NCBI GenBank assembly: GCA_030323885.1
Contig: CM059192.1
Coordinates: forward strand, 62,117,593 to 62,181,592
Length of the DNA: 64,000 nt
Direction: 5' to 3'
DNA from: Branchipolynoe longqiensis
Taxonomy: Eukaryota > Annelida > Polychaeta > Phyllodocida > Polynoidae
Part shown: positions 12,808 through 23,925 of the stretch, one piece after another
Layout of the letters: each line of letters begins with the position of its first letter
Numbering within the stretch: the first letter of the stretch is position 1
The notes under the pieces: generated by a model
Told to the model about the DNA's origin: nothing
Database searches by the model: none
The model's input: only the letters and a program-made list of their open reading frames with translations
Position numbers and translations under genes: made by a program

Positions 12808-13035
12808 GAACCAGTGGTCCACAACTGGTTCATCAAAGGTTGTGGTATGTGCTGTCCTGTCTGTGGGAAAGTGTATATAAAAGACCTCTTGCTGCTTATC
12901 GGAATGAGTAGCCTATGTGGCAGCAGTGGGTTTCCTCTGAAGGAATATGTCAGAATGACCATATGCTTGACGTCCAATAGCCGATGATATGAAAATCAAT
13001 GTGCTCTAGAGGCATCGTTAAATAAAACAACCTTT
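12808..13035 (+). mobile_element. Mollusc-type SINE, body and 3' tail
   Basis: Shares ACCAGTGGTCCACAACTGGT then TCATCAAAGGTTGTGGTATG with the complete copy at 20700-20915, continues through GGGTTTCCTCTGAAGGA and TTGACGTCCAATAGCCGATG, and ends GCATCGTTAAATAAAACAAC. I recall this body and tail from mollusc genomes. No tRNA head could be placed at the 5' side. Confidence 0.75.
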
Positions 13036-14007
13036 GGTAGTAATGTAAAGCGGAAATATTGTAAAACACGCTGGTGGGTGTGTGTGAGCAAATGAACCGG
13101 GCCGGTCAGTCTGCGTGAACCGCCCCCCCCCCCCCCCCCCCCAGTCTGATGGCGCTGACACAAAAACGTTACAGTATACTTATACTCCTGATTTATGATT
13201 ATGGGCGGCCAAGGAACGGGAAAATTGCATCGTATATTTTGTTGCAATGAAAGGAGTTGGTTTCTCACTTATTGCGGGATGAACATCTTACCAGACAGTT
13301 CTTACCGGCGTTTTACCGCCCTTCTCCCCGTCTGCCAGACACCATCTAACACGGGTTGCCGTCCTAGACCTACCACAACACCCTGCAGGCTGCCCCCACC
13401 ACATGCCGAGCTGCCCCCTATACCCTACAGCCGCACTAATCACCCGTTGCCGGCGGCGGGCGGCGTGGTCACCAGGCCACCAGGCCCGCGGTGGCGCGCC
13501 TGTTTAGCGTTGTGAGGTAACCGACATCCCCACAGAAGGCGGGTCACGGAGCCACGAGCTACCTACCCCTGCCGGATGAACTGCACTAAGGAGCGAGGCC
13601 TGTTAGCTGAATAGGCAGGCCCAGTCTTCTATCGCACATCAAATTGTCTCCCACGAAGATTTATGCTGCCTCCACCACACCACCCACAACCGCCTGCGCC
13701 TGCCTCCCCAGTGTACCTAACCTCTGCCCCCGCTCGCTCTCTGCCATCTTGCCTTCTTCCATCAATCACAATCAGCGAGTATCTTTGATGAGGTGGCTGG
13801 GTTTCTTTCTTCATACTAAACTTGTCAGTGTGTATACGTCCGTGTGTGCTGGGGTAGGGGTGGGTGAGGTACACTTGAGGCAGCCCGCCATCTTGTGGTG
13901 ATGACTGTACTAGTAGTTCCCACCGCTCCACGTGGTGGCGGCGTCAAGTCACTGCCACTTCGCACCGGGTAAGGGGAGGGGGAGGGGGGGCTTTTTTCTC
14001 ATTGGGC
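13036..14007. other. Non-coding intron
   Basis: A C run of about 20 at 13123-13142 and a GC-rich block 13290-13560. Open frames here are short and unlike any family I know. No mobile element recognised. Confidence 0.45.
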
Positions 14008-14379
14008 TCAAGTTGGATAGTCCGATGGTTTTGAATTTCTGTATTTTTTCTTAGATAAATATATTAGATCGATCACTAGTATCTACTTTACATTAGTTCA
14101 AAGTTACGTTTATTTTAAATGGTAAACATTTGAGATATTTTGAGTGCAAACAAAACATGTAATAATAATATTAGTTTTGGCAAGCTTGCCAAAAATCTGA
14201 CACCATAGATTTCTGCAGTAACAGGTTCTGTTAAATTGACTCAGTATTGCCTTCTAAGTTCTATGCAGAAACAAATGCTTAATAAGTGCATCAGTATCTA
14301 AGTTAGATAAGTAAAATAAAATCTAGATATTTGGTTTGCTTTTGAAAATTTGATATTTCATCGGATTATGCTGCTTTAA
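14008..14379. mobile_element. GCATAGTCCGATG TIR element
   Basis: The left end AGTTGGATAGTCCGATGG and right end CATCGGATTATGCTGCTTTAA are inverted repeats. The interior matches 48331-48684 in reverse complement, including GGCAAGCTTGCCAAAA, GATTTCTGCAGTAACAGGTT and TGACTCAGTATTGCCTTCTA. Non-autonomous; no transposase. Confidence 0.8.
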
Positions 14380-15364
14380 CTATAAGTCGCTGTTGATTTC
14401 AGTTGCGCTGTTAATATGTGGCACACTTGGCAGTTGCTGTAGCCAGCTGTTATAGTACACAGGCATTCAGACAGTAGAACCACACCGGGCTAACAATATA
14501 ACATCCGTGCACGTCTCCGCAGATCTCTGGTTATGAGTTCAAAGTTTTTCTGAATACAAAAAAAGTCAAGCTACCACAGACAAGTAGAGGCGTCGGGTGG
14601 AAACAAAGAAGTCACACTATATCACAGAGCCGGATGTGGTCCAAATTTAGCCTGAGGTCAAAACTTATTTAAATGACTTCGCTCTTCCCCTACTCCACCC
14701 CGACCCACCCAAACACACACAGTCACCGCAATACATCACGGCGGCTTCCCCGAACAGACACTGACATCCTCCCGCCACCAGACCCATTATCGGCCTGCCG
14801 CAACAAAAAGAGCAACAAGACCGATACCAGTGCACGGAGAGATCAAGAACATGTTTAAACTGTTCATATATGAGGATTTCTGTAGGCACGGCACTGTGTT
14901 GCATAATGGCAGAAGTCATGCAAATTTAGCTAAAATGAGACGTGGCCGACAATCCCAACAGGCTGTGCCGTGCGCGAAGGTTGTGGTGCCCCCTAGCGTG
15001 GCTCGGCGGTGGCGCCCCCTGGTGGCGACGTGTCATTACCTGCCCCCGCCCCTGTGATTACACAGTGCGCGGGTATAGGCGCGCTCAGCACTGCCCACCT
15101 GTGTGCACACGCCCCCACCCCGCCCCCGCCCCCGCCCCCGCCGGGCCCACTGTCCATCTGTTATATCCTCCCTGTCAGTGTGAAGTGCCGACACATTTAG
15201 CTTGCCTCAGTGCCCTTCTCTCAGTCCCACTGGTACACACACCATGTAATCCATTGACACCAGAGACACACCCACCATGCACCATGTGTACCCGTCTTTT
15301 CACTATTCATGATCGCCTCATTCACAAGCAATGTTGCTGGCAGTTGACAAGAGAAAGTAAACCA
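14380..15364. other. Non-coding intron
   Basis: Unremarkable sequence with a C-rich stretch at 15105-15150. No exon, RNA gene or repeat family could be supported. Confidence 0.4.
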
Positions 15365-16268
15365 TAAACTGTGGCTATTTGCAAACTAAGAGACTACATG
15401 ACATAAGAAATGTCAATAACAATCTTCAAGGGCATGGTGCTCCCCTATTTTGACTATGGAGATATAAACTACATGGGTGCGAGAAAAGAACTACTAAAAA
15501 AACTGCAAATACTGCAGAACAGAGCCCTAAAAATCTGTCTAAGAGTAGACAAGCTGCACCCACCTATGACATACACAAAAGAACCAAAGTGAAATTACTA
15601 GAAAATAGGAGAATAATTCACTTGAAAACATTAGCATATAGCTATAGTCAAAACAATAAACTCCTAACAAAACCACAAAGGGCTACTAGAGCAAATAATA
15701 CGCCACTACTAAAGCAGACCAGAAGTAAAATAAAAGCTCATGAGAGAAGCACGCTGGAAATGGCTGCCCAGGTGTGGAATGCCCAAATGGTAAAGGAACA
15801 ACAAATTCCTGACCTAAAAACTTACAAGAAATATCTGTGCAAAATAAAGATAGGAAATCCCCACTAAGCTGCACTTCAAAGGGGCATGTGATATGTCACG
15901 GCCCACCAGCGGGACGCCCAATGGAAGGTAACCATGTCAAAAGTAGCCAAATAACACACCACACAGCTATGTACAACTTAAACCTATTATATGTAAATAG
16001 GAGTAGGCTAGTCTAGTATAGTAATAATAAGAGTAGAACAAAATAAAATACATATATGCCAAGAAAATCCAAAAAAACTAAGATAGGCTACTAACCATAC
16101 CAACCAATTATCTATCTGCTACTGAAATGCAGGCAATCAAATAACTTATCAGCAGCTACTGTGTGGTAAGATAACACCAACACTACAACTGGCCACCGTT
16201 GAAAACAAGCCTGGGTACGCAGGCATATATGCTATGGACAGTATAAATACAGCCTCAATAAAAAAAAT
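15365..16268 (+). pseudogene. Non-LTR retrotransposon (LINE) 3' end, frameshifted
   Basis: Codes for the C-terminal end of a reverse transcriptase. The segment 15410-15592 contains VLPYFDYGDINYMGA and LLKKLQILQNRALKICL, the pattern after the polymerase palm in CR1/jockey-type LINEs. After a frameshift near 15565 the frame continues to 15867 with KLLENRRIIHLKTLAYS and LEMAAQVWNAQMVKEQQIPD. About 400 bases of 3' UTR follow, ending in CAATAAAAAAAATTG. The copy is 5'-truncated and dead. Minus-strand relatives are at 11450-11780 and 47861-48001. The clade is not certain. Confidence 0.85.
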
Positions 16269-16385
16269 TGTTAAAAGAGTGTGTTAGTGGCTTCCGTGTG
16301 TTGTACACGGACCTGCTAGGTAGACTTGCTGCCTGCGACCAATCAGTAAGGCCGCCCCGCTGTGGGCGCCCCGGCTCGCACTCAC

Positions 16386-16532
16386 CTGGTAGTTGGCCTG
16401 CAGCTTGCTGCGCCACCCCGGCCCCAGCTCCTCGATGGTGAGGCACAGGTTGCCGCCGGCGAACTGGAAGAAGATTTGTTTGGGTTTGTCCAGCAAACGG
16501 CCACCCAGCTTCCTCTCCACCTGCATGACGCC
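16386..16532 (-). CDS. unc5: unc5 exon f: UPA domain, central part
   Basis: 147 bases, 49 codons, phase 0 at both ends. It encodes GVMQVERKLGGRLLDKPKQI then FFQFAGGNLCLTIEELGPGW and RSKLQANYQ. In UNC5 receptors the UPA domain has the same run: a [EQ]-x-x-L-G-G-x-L-[IL] turn, an aromatic-containing strand, N-L-x-L-[ST]-I, and W-[RK]-S-K-L ending in Y-Q just before the E-I-P-F motif of the next exon. The acceptor is CTTTTCGCAG and the donor GTGAGTGCG. A 71-bp minisatellite begins about 80 bases upstream in the intron (16611) but does not carry the splice site. The exon is GC-rich, in contrast to the AT-rich intron around it. Confidence 0.95.
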
Positions 16533-16610
16533 CTGCGAAAAGACAACACCAAAGTTTAACAAGTGCGACGAGTCTGGCACACACCGAGTCAGCAGGGAGA
16601 GGTGGACCGG

Positions 16611-17440
16611 GGCAACATGGTTCTTACATAGGGGGGGCATTCACAGCCTCCCACACACTGTGTCGGCAGGCAGAGTGAACCACCCCCACATGGTTCTTAC
16701 ATATGGGGCATTCACAGCCTCCCACACACTGTGTCGGCAGGCAGAGTGAACCGCCCCCACATGATTCTTACATAGGGGGGGCATTCACAGCCTCCCACAC
16801 ACTGTGTCGGCAGGCAGAGTGAACCGCCCCCACATGGTTCTTACATAGGGGGGGCATTCACAGCCTGCCACACACTGTGTCGGCAGGCAGAGTGAACCGC
16901 CCCCACATGGTTCTTACATAGGGGGGGGGGCATTCACAGCCTCCCACACACTGTGTCGGCAGGCAGAGTGAACTGCCCCCACATGGTTCTTACATATGGG
17001 GCATTCACAGCCTCCCACACACTGTGTCGGCAGGCAGAGTGAACCGCCCCCACATGGTTCTTACATATGGGGCATTCACAGCCTCCCACACACTGTGTCA
17101 GCAGGCAGAGTGAACCGTCCCCACATGGTTCTTACATATGGGGCATTCACAGCCTCCCACACACTGTGTCGGCAGGCAGAGTGAACCGCCCCCACATGGT
17201 TCTTACATATGGGGCATTCACAGCCTCCCACACACTGTGTCGACAGGCAGAGTGAACCGCCCCCACATGGTTCTTACATAGGGGGGGCATTCACAGCCTC
17301 CCACACACTGTGTCGGCAGGCAGAGTGAACCGCCCCCACATGGTTCTTACATAGGGGGGGCATTCACAGCCTCCCACACACTGTGTCGGCAGGCAGAGTG
17401 AACCGCCCCCACATGGTTCTTACATTTGGGGCATTTAAGG
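16611..17440. repeat. 71-bp minisatellite
   Basis: About eleven units with core CATTCACAGCCTCCCACACA then CTGTGTCGGCAGGCAGAGTG and AACCGCCCCCACATGGTTCT. The variable point is a G run (4 to 10 Gs) in TACATAGGGGGGG. It begins about 80 bases upstream of exon f in the unc5 transcript and does not include the acceptor. Confidence 0.95.
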
Positions 17441-18122
17441 CCACGACCGAGACCCGCCGTGTGCCATGACAAAGACAAGTAAAAAGAATTGTGTAGAACA
17501 GCGCATGCACACAACCCCGACCATACAAGCAGTGGCAGGGCCCGCATGGAGCCCTCTGTCCATAAATACAACATTCACGATTTACCTGAAAATGAGCTTG
17601 GGACTGATTGACAAGCTACCGACGTTGGGCGAGGTGGAACTGGTATTTTCACACTTTAATGTCGATGAATGATTTATTTTATTGAACTGAATAAAAAAAA
17701 TTCTGTGCTTAGCTATTCTTTGTGCCACACTTACTTTTTTTTTGTACGAAACAAAATGCCATAGTACAATATATCTAAATTAAGAAGCGCTTGATAACGA
17801 GTATCCTAATTACTAATTCAGCACAAAGTGAACTAGTATAGCTGAGATATTTTCTTTAAAAAAACAAAAAACGGCCATGTATTGGCATTATTTGTGTTCC
17901 TAATAGGCCATGAGCCAGTAGAGTTGGTCGGTACCATTTGAGGGGAATAATGCTCAAGGTGATTTTTGACAACATATGCGTAGGCCTACCCAGAGTTGAA
18001 AAACTCATGATAGCATTGCAACTGTGCTAGGTTTTTGTGTGTTTTCATCATTTTTGTAACCATATAGAAATCTTCATATTACACATTTTTCAATGAGGAA
18101 GTCTCGTCTGGTGTTCGTTTGT
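17441..18122. other. Non-coding, AT-rich intron
   Basis: AT-rich from 17650 onward. No gene, RNA or repeat recognised. Confidence 0.45.
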
Positions 18123-18450
18123 CTGTTTGTTTACTGTTGTTTTACATCCTGCCAACATCTAAGGTCATATCAGCACATGTACAAACTTGGGACAGTGTTA
18201 ACTCATGGCAACTTTATAGTGCTGCCACACTGGGAAACCCGATCGCTGGCACCATGACCCACTATCCCACACAGTCACATTGTCCTGATACTGTGCTAAC
18301 CAATTCTTGTTCTATCCTATAATGCCAAGTGCCAGGCTAGGTTGTGCCAAATATCAATGTTCTAAGTTATTGGTTTGACTCAGCTGGGATTTGGACTAGT
18401 GACCTTCCACATGGGAAGCCTGCACTCTACCAATTCAACCACTGCATCCA
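18123..18450 (-). mobile_element. tRNA-derived SINE, near full length
   Basis: The tail complement GTTGTTTTACATCCTGCCAA is at the left. The body words AACATCTAAGGTCATATCAG, CTCATGGCAACTTTATAGTG and AATGCCAAGTGCCAGGCTAG follow, and GACTCAGCTGGGATTTGGAC (decayed B box complement) lies near the right. Same orientation as the other copies at 11836, 34326, 43561 and 54357. Confidence 0.85.
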
Positions 18451-18599
18451 GTACATATTCTGGTAGTAAAGCTGTATTTTGGTCTAGAAGAACTATATTG
18501 TATATATTGGTCATTTGGACCTTGCTGATTGACTTCAGAGAAGGTTAGGCCACCATTTTGAATTTCAAAATGGCGTTCATCAAATTCCATTTTTGTTAG

Positions 18600-19065
18600 C
18601 ATATCAGCTTCTTAGTGACATACAAACATGAATCTGAACTGGGTGAATCAGTAGAAATATTTCCTGGCAACAAGGGAAAGTTGCTCATGGCTACTGCCAG
18701 AGGATCATTCAAGGACATTGTCTTGGAAAACCAAATGCTACAGGGGGAACTCCAAATCTGGATGAACAAATCAACCAGTTTTGACAAGATCATAAATCCG
18801 ACCGAATCACAGATCAGACTAGCGATCAGACATGACACCAACTCCCTGGCCATCTCTCAGATATAAACATTACTGCAGCTTACTTCTTCATACCCAGCCA
18901 ACTAACATTTCAGTAACAAGGTTCCTCGTTGAGCTCCTGACTGGTGATCCTGATATCACGATTCTGTCACAGAGTCTGCATGCACTCTGGTCCAGTCGTT
19001 TAGCCAGTAAAACACTGTGCTGAGATCATCATGACCCTCAACAAGCATTATTTAATTTGTTCCTA
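18600..19065 (+). pseudogene. Degenerate open frame of unknown origin
   Basis: An 83-codon frame at 18615-18866 (MTYKHESELGESVEIFPGNK, later LENQMLQGELQIWMNKSTSF) is followed after stops and a frame change by LVELLTGDPDITILSQSLHA at 18920-18990. The composition looks like decayed protein-coding sequence and not random intron. I cannot name the family; a fragment of a mobile-element protein is the likeliest source because it sits between SINEs and arrays. No splice sites that would tie it to unc5 were found. Confidence 0.35.
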
Positions 19066-19183
19066 ACTTCGTTAATTGGGCTATTTGATTAAAATAAACC
19101 CAGCGCTAGGCTAGGGTAATCCAGTTTTCAATTCCCTCTTGGCGCTGACCTCGATTGTTGTCTCCTTCACGAAACGCCGTCAC

Positions 19184-19250
19184 CGGGCGCGGTGGTCTAA
19201 TCGGTAGAGCACGGGCCTCGTGTGCAGGAGATTGGGAGTTTGGTTAGAAG
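19184..19250 (+). mobile_element. tRNA-like SINE head
   Basis: GGGCGCGGTGGTCTAATCGG then TAGAGCACGGGCC holds an A box (TGGTCTAATCGG, 19193-19204). A weak B box, GGGAGTTTGGTT, follows. It does not fold as a full tRNA. It leads straight into the 51-bp array. Confidence 0.6.
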
Positions 19251-19912
19251 CACAGGGCGCCGTAAACCACTGCTAATAGTAATACTTAATGATGCTAGAA
19301 GTAGAAGCACAGGGCGCCGTAAACCACTGCTAATAGTAATACTTAATGATGCTAGAAGCACGGGGCGCCGTAAACCACTGCTAATAGTAATACTTAATGA
19401 TGCTAGAAGCACGGAGTGCCGTAAACCACTGCTAATAGTAATAGTAATACTTAATGATGCTCGAAGCACGGGGCGCCGTAAACCACTGCTAATAGTAATA
19501 CTTAATGATGCTAGAAGCATGGGGCGCCGTAAACCACTGCTAATAGTAATACTTAATGATGCTAGAAGCATGGGGCGCCGTAAACCACTGCTAATAGTAA
19601 TAGTAATACTTAATGATGCTAGAAGCACGGGGCGCCGTAAACCACTGCTAATAGTAATACTTAATGATGCTAGAAGCACTGGGCGCCGTAAACCACTGCT
19701 AATAGTAATAGTAATACTTAATGATGCTAGAAGCACGGGGTGCCGTAAACCACTGCTAATAGTAATACTTAATGATGCTAGAAGCACGGGGCGCCGTAAA
19801 CCACTGCTAATAGTAATACTTAATGATGCTAGAAGCACGGGGCGCCGTAAACCACTGCTAATAGTAATACTTAATGATGCTAGAAGCACGGGGCGCCGTA
19901 AACCACTGCTAC
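19245..19912. repeat. 51-bp minisatellite with 57-bp variants
   Basis: About thirteen units of GAAGCACGGGGCGCCGTAAA, CCACTGCTAATAGTAATACT and TAATGATGCTA. Three units carry an extra TAGTAA, giving 57 bp. Both sizes are multiples of three, hence open frames on both strands (such as RKPLLIVILNDARSTG), which I regard as by-products. Confidence 0.93.
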
Positions 19913-20699
19913 AAATTCAAACGGAAGAACGTAACGTCATTTTACATTCATTCATATGGCACTTCATTAGAACGGACACCCCCGGAGGGTGGGCGGGTTC
20001 AGTGGTAGGAGTTAAGTGCTTCCAGCACCCCGGGTGGTGTGGGTCAACGTGGCGCTAACCACGTGATGGCGCATGATAATCAGCCTCCGGTAATCAGCGC
20101 GGAGGCCTCATTAACACCCGGTACTCGTCACACCCGCCTTATCACACTCACCAGCTTCAACACCCGTTACTGGGCAGTGTAACGAATAGTTCAGATTCTA
20201 CCGCCAGGACGTGTACATACATACACACCTTACAACCCAGTTCCCGTGGTTCAACTATAAGCATAATAATCTATAAGCGCAGCAATGAGGAAAACCTAAC
20301 CAGCGCGCACTTGTGCAGCCTGCACTTACTAGGAATTAGGTGAGCATAACTTACGGAAAAACCGCAGTGAGCCCTTCTGAGTGGAAATCAGATGTAGCAG
20401 TAATTTAGTATTCAGACATAATCACACATTTTTATTAGTATACAGCACAAATTAAAGTGTTTGAAATCTACGATACTTCCACCTATGTTTACATCACACC
20501 ATGTCAGTAGTGTAAAGAATGGGAGAATTACTGAAATAGTGAAAATGTATGCTCAATGAAGGGCTTGTTAAGTGAACCCAGTGACCATGGTTGGGTCTCC
20601 TCCTTTCGCCAGTGTTTACACTTCTCACCACAACCCTACTAAACGCATCCGGTGAGTCTGATGGGCCTTGACTATATGCTAGATATGTTATTGAGACAA
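19913..20699. other. Non-coding intron
   Basis: No gene or mobile element recognised before the SINE at 20700. Confidence 0.4.
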
Positions 20700-20915
20700 G
20701 GGAGCGGGACATAGTTCAGATGGTAACGTGTCCACCTGTGATGTGAAGCTGTCAATTATCAGATTGATCCTTCTGGGTGGACCCATTTGCAGTTTAGCCT
20801 ATTTCCCTTTCCAACCAGTGGTCCACAACTGGTTCATCAAAGGCTGTGGTATGTGCTGCGGTATGTTTGACGTCCGTATGGTATGAACATCATTAAATAA
20901 AACAAACTTTACTAT
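20700..20915 (+). mobile_element. Mollusc-type SINE with tRNA-like head
   Basis: The head has an A box TAGTTCAGATGG at 20712-20723 and a B-box-like AGATTGATCC at 20761-20770, so it is tRNA-derived. The body CCAGTGGTCCACAACTGGTT follows, and the tail ATCATTAAATAAAACAAACT matches the copy at 12808-13035. The centre is shorter than in that copy, with about 90 bases missing after GTGCTG. Confidence 0.78.
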
Positions 20916-21542
20916 TTTGTTTGTTATTGAGACATGGCCCTCACTGTGTGAAAGTGTGCACAATAGAAACGCACATGTTAATTGGCAGGTAGTAAACCCA
21001 GCCGCACCCTCCCAGAAACACGCGTGCAACCATGGAGGAGCAGGGCTGGTCAGCCGTCACATCCCGGTGGCGTGCTCCCTGGTGGTCACCACAACGAGCT
21101 CTTCCTCCATTATCGCCCGGCTGACCACCACTGTGGTACATCTTCCAATGAGACTGGTTGACATTTGCCCATCTCTCCACGACAAAATCTGGAACTGTTT
21201 GACTCGCGGCTCTTCCTGAATCTTGACCAGTTTGGGACTGCGACTGACCGGGCCGGGCCATGCATGGGCTGGAAGCGACATGCGCAGGGCTGGGTCATTT
21301 CCCCGACGGTGGCGTCCCCTTCCCGCAGGGCGACAGGGCGGGTGGTGCAGGGGTGACGGCGGGTTGGCTTCAGCGCGGGTTGATAAGGGCCTGTCTGCTT
21401 TCTGTCAGGACGCACCCTCCACCCCGATACACACAAGGCGCGCACGTAACGGACGCATTGTGTACCAGTACTACCATAGAAATCCTGTTATTCACGCCTA
21501 TAGACTGCCATATGAAATAGGCATTCTTATTTGGTTGGTAAC
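20916..21542. other. Non-coding intron
   Basis: Moderately GC-rich at 21000-21450. Overlapping short open frames occur in several phases, none with recognisable domains. Confidence 0.4.
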
Positions 21543-21575
21543 TGTCGTGGGGGTGATGAAAATGGGAAATATTGC

Positions 21576-21650
21576 GCCTAGAGCGGGACTCGAACCCACA
21601 TCTCTTTGCATTCCAGGCCAGTGTGCTACCCATTACACCACCTAGGCTCC
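21576..21650 (-). mobile_element. tRNA-derived SINE head, copy 1
   Basis: On the minus strand GAGCCTAGGTGGTGTAATGG then GTAGCAC is an A-box region and GGGTTCGAGTCCC is a perfect B box. GCCTAG pairs with CTAGGC at the ends. The anticodon arm (CTGGCCTGGAATGCAAAGAG) does not form a proper stem, so this is a tRNA-derived element and not a tRNA gene. Confidence 0.72.
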
Positions 21651-21901
21651 CTGATATCAACACACTACCCACGTCTACCTGTCTATGTGGTTACTTGCCG
21701 GAGACGTCAGTGCAGACTACTACACTCGTCCCCCTGGAATTGTAAGTCTTTTAATGCTTACAATTACATATATACAGGCAATGCACTAACAGTAACACAT
21801 ACATACACAGGGCAGGTTCAATCACCATACAGTGCATAGCTTGTACAGGATCATGGTCATGGAAACCAGTGTCATGGGGGTGATGAAATGGGAAATATTG
21901 C

Positions 21902-21975
21902 ACCTAGAGCAGGACTCAAACCCACATCTCTTTGCATTCTGGGCCAGTGTGCTAACCATTACACCACCTAGGCTC
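21902..21975 (-). mobile_element. tRNA-derived SINE head, copy 2
   Basis: Second copy in the direct duplication. The B box has changed to GGGTTTGAGTCC and the A box region is GTGTAATGGTTAGCACAC. More decayed at the B box than copy 1. Confidence 0.7.
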
Positions 21976-22039
21976 CCTGACATCACCACACTACCCACGT
22001 CTACCTGTCTATGTGGTTACTTGCCGGAGAGGTCAGTGC

Positions 22040-22645
22040 AGACTACTACAGTAACTACAGTTTGGCCGTTGTGCACCACGTGTGTACTGTATGAACATGG
22101 TTGCTACATTACGTAGCTTTGGTTGGTACCTACAGTGTGGCCATTGTGCACCACGTGTGTACTATATGAACATGGTAGCTACATTACGTAGCTTTGGTTG
22201 GTACCTACAGTGTGGCCATTGTGCACCGCGTGTGTACTATATGAACATGGTTGCTACATTACATAGCTTTGGTTGGTACCTACAGTGTGGCCATTGTGCA
22301 CCGCGTGTGTACTGTATGAACATGGTTGCTACATTACATAGCTTTGGTTGGTACCTACAGTGTGGCCATTGTGCACCGCGTGTGTACTATATGAACATGG
22401 TAGCTACATTACGTAGCTTTGGTTGGTAACTACAGTTTGGCCGTTGTGCACTGCGTGTGTACTGTATGAACATGGTTGCTACATTACATAGCTTTGGTTG
22501 GTAACTACAGTGTGGCCATTGTGCACCGCGTGTGTACTGTATGAACATGGTTGCTACATTACATAGCTTTGGTTGGTACCTACAGTGTGACCATTGTGCA
22601 CCACATGTGTACTGTATGAACATGGTTGCTACATTACGTAGCTCA
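22040..22645. repeat. 75-bp minisatellite
   Basis: About eight units with core GAACATGGTTGCTACATTAC, GTAGCTTTGGTTGGTACC and TACAGTGTGGCCATTGTGCA. The array starts right at the end of the second 180-bp duplicate. The 25-codon period keeps both strands open. Confidence 0.93.
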
Positions 22646-22867
22646 GATACCATGCCACATAAACAGGAAATATAAGCACCGATCAAAAATACGTATTCTC
22701 GAAACGATTGAATTAGACTAAACTGGTAGGACCGACTAGTGAGGCTCCCTGCACGGAGTGTGTACTTTACCGAAGTTTGCCCGTGCACGTGGTATATATC
22801 CAGACAGTGACCGTGTCACGGAGTTGACAGACATCAGATCGACTTGGAGGACGCTGTACTCGGACCG

Positions 22868-23925
22868 AATGTACTAACAGTTCCCTACCCACATGCACCG
22901 ACAAGACACGCACCGAATGTACTAACAGTTCCCTACCCACATCCACCGACAAGACACGCACCGAATGTACTAACAGTTCCCTACCCACATGCACCGACAA
23001 GACACGCACCGAATGTACTAACAGTTCCCTACCCACATGCACCGACAAGACACACACCGAATGTACTAACAGTTCCCTACCCACATGCACCGACAAGACA
23101 CGCACCGAATGTACTAACAGTTCCCTACCCACATGCACCGACAAGACACGCACCGAATGTACTAACAGTTCCCTACCCACATCCACCGACAAGACACGCA
23201 CCGAATGTACTAACAGTTCCCTACCCACATGCACCGACAAGACACGCACCGAATGTACTAACAGTTCCCTACCCACATCCACCGACAAGACACCCACCGA
23301 ATGTACTAACAGTTCCCTACCCACATGCACCGACAAGACACGCACCGAATGTACTAACAGTTCCCTACCCACATGCACCGACAAGACACACACCGAATGT
23401 ACTAACAGTTCCCTACCCACATCCACCGACAAGACATGCACTGAATGTACTAACAGTTCCCTACCCACATCCACTGACAAGACACACACAGAATGTACTA
23501 ACAGTTCCCTACCCACATGCACCGACAAGACACGCACCGAATATACTAACAGTTCCCTACCCACATGCACCGACAAGACACGCACCGAATGTACTAACAG
23601 TTCCCTACCCACATGCACCGACAAGACACGCACCGAATGTACTAACAGTTCCCTACCCACATGCACCGACAAGACACGCACTGAATGTACTAACAGTTCC
23701 CTACCCACATCCACCGACAAGACATGCACCGAATGTACTAACAGTTCCCTACCCACATCCACTGACAAGACACGCACAGAATGTACTAACAGTTCCCTAC
23801 CCACATGCACCGACAAGACACGCACCGAATGTACTAACAGTTCCCTACCCACATGCACTGACAAGACACGCACCAAATGTACTAACAGTTCCCTACCCAC
23901 ATGCACCGACAAGACACGCACCACA
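22868..23925. repeat. 48-bp minisatellite, invariant length
   Basis: About 22 consecutive units of CCGAATGTACTAACAGTTCC, CTACCCACATGCACCGACAA and GACACGCA. Base changes occur (GCACC/TCCACC, CACGCA/CACACA) but no insertion or deletion is seen. Therefore one frame stays open for 371 codons on the plus strand (PNVLTVPYPHAPTRHA repeat) and one for 406 on the minus strand (VRVLSVHVGRELLVHS repeat). Confidence 0.95.

Larger units (their letters stand above)
21543..22048. repeat. About 180-bp direct duplication containing a tRNA-like element
   Basis: The block 21543-21722 recurs at 21869-22048 with about 90% identity by eye, from GGGGGTGATGAAA through GCCGGAGACGTCAGTGCAG. About 145 unrelated bases separate the copies. 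Each includes a tRNA-like segment, listed separately. Confidence 0.85.

Noticed and set aside
21576..21650. True tRNA gene on the minus strand
   Set aside because: A and B boxes are good but the anticodon arm does not pair, and a duplicate and related SINE heads are nearby.
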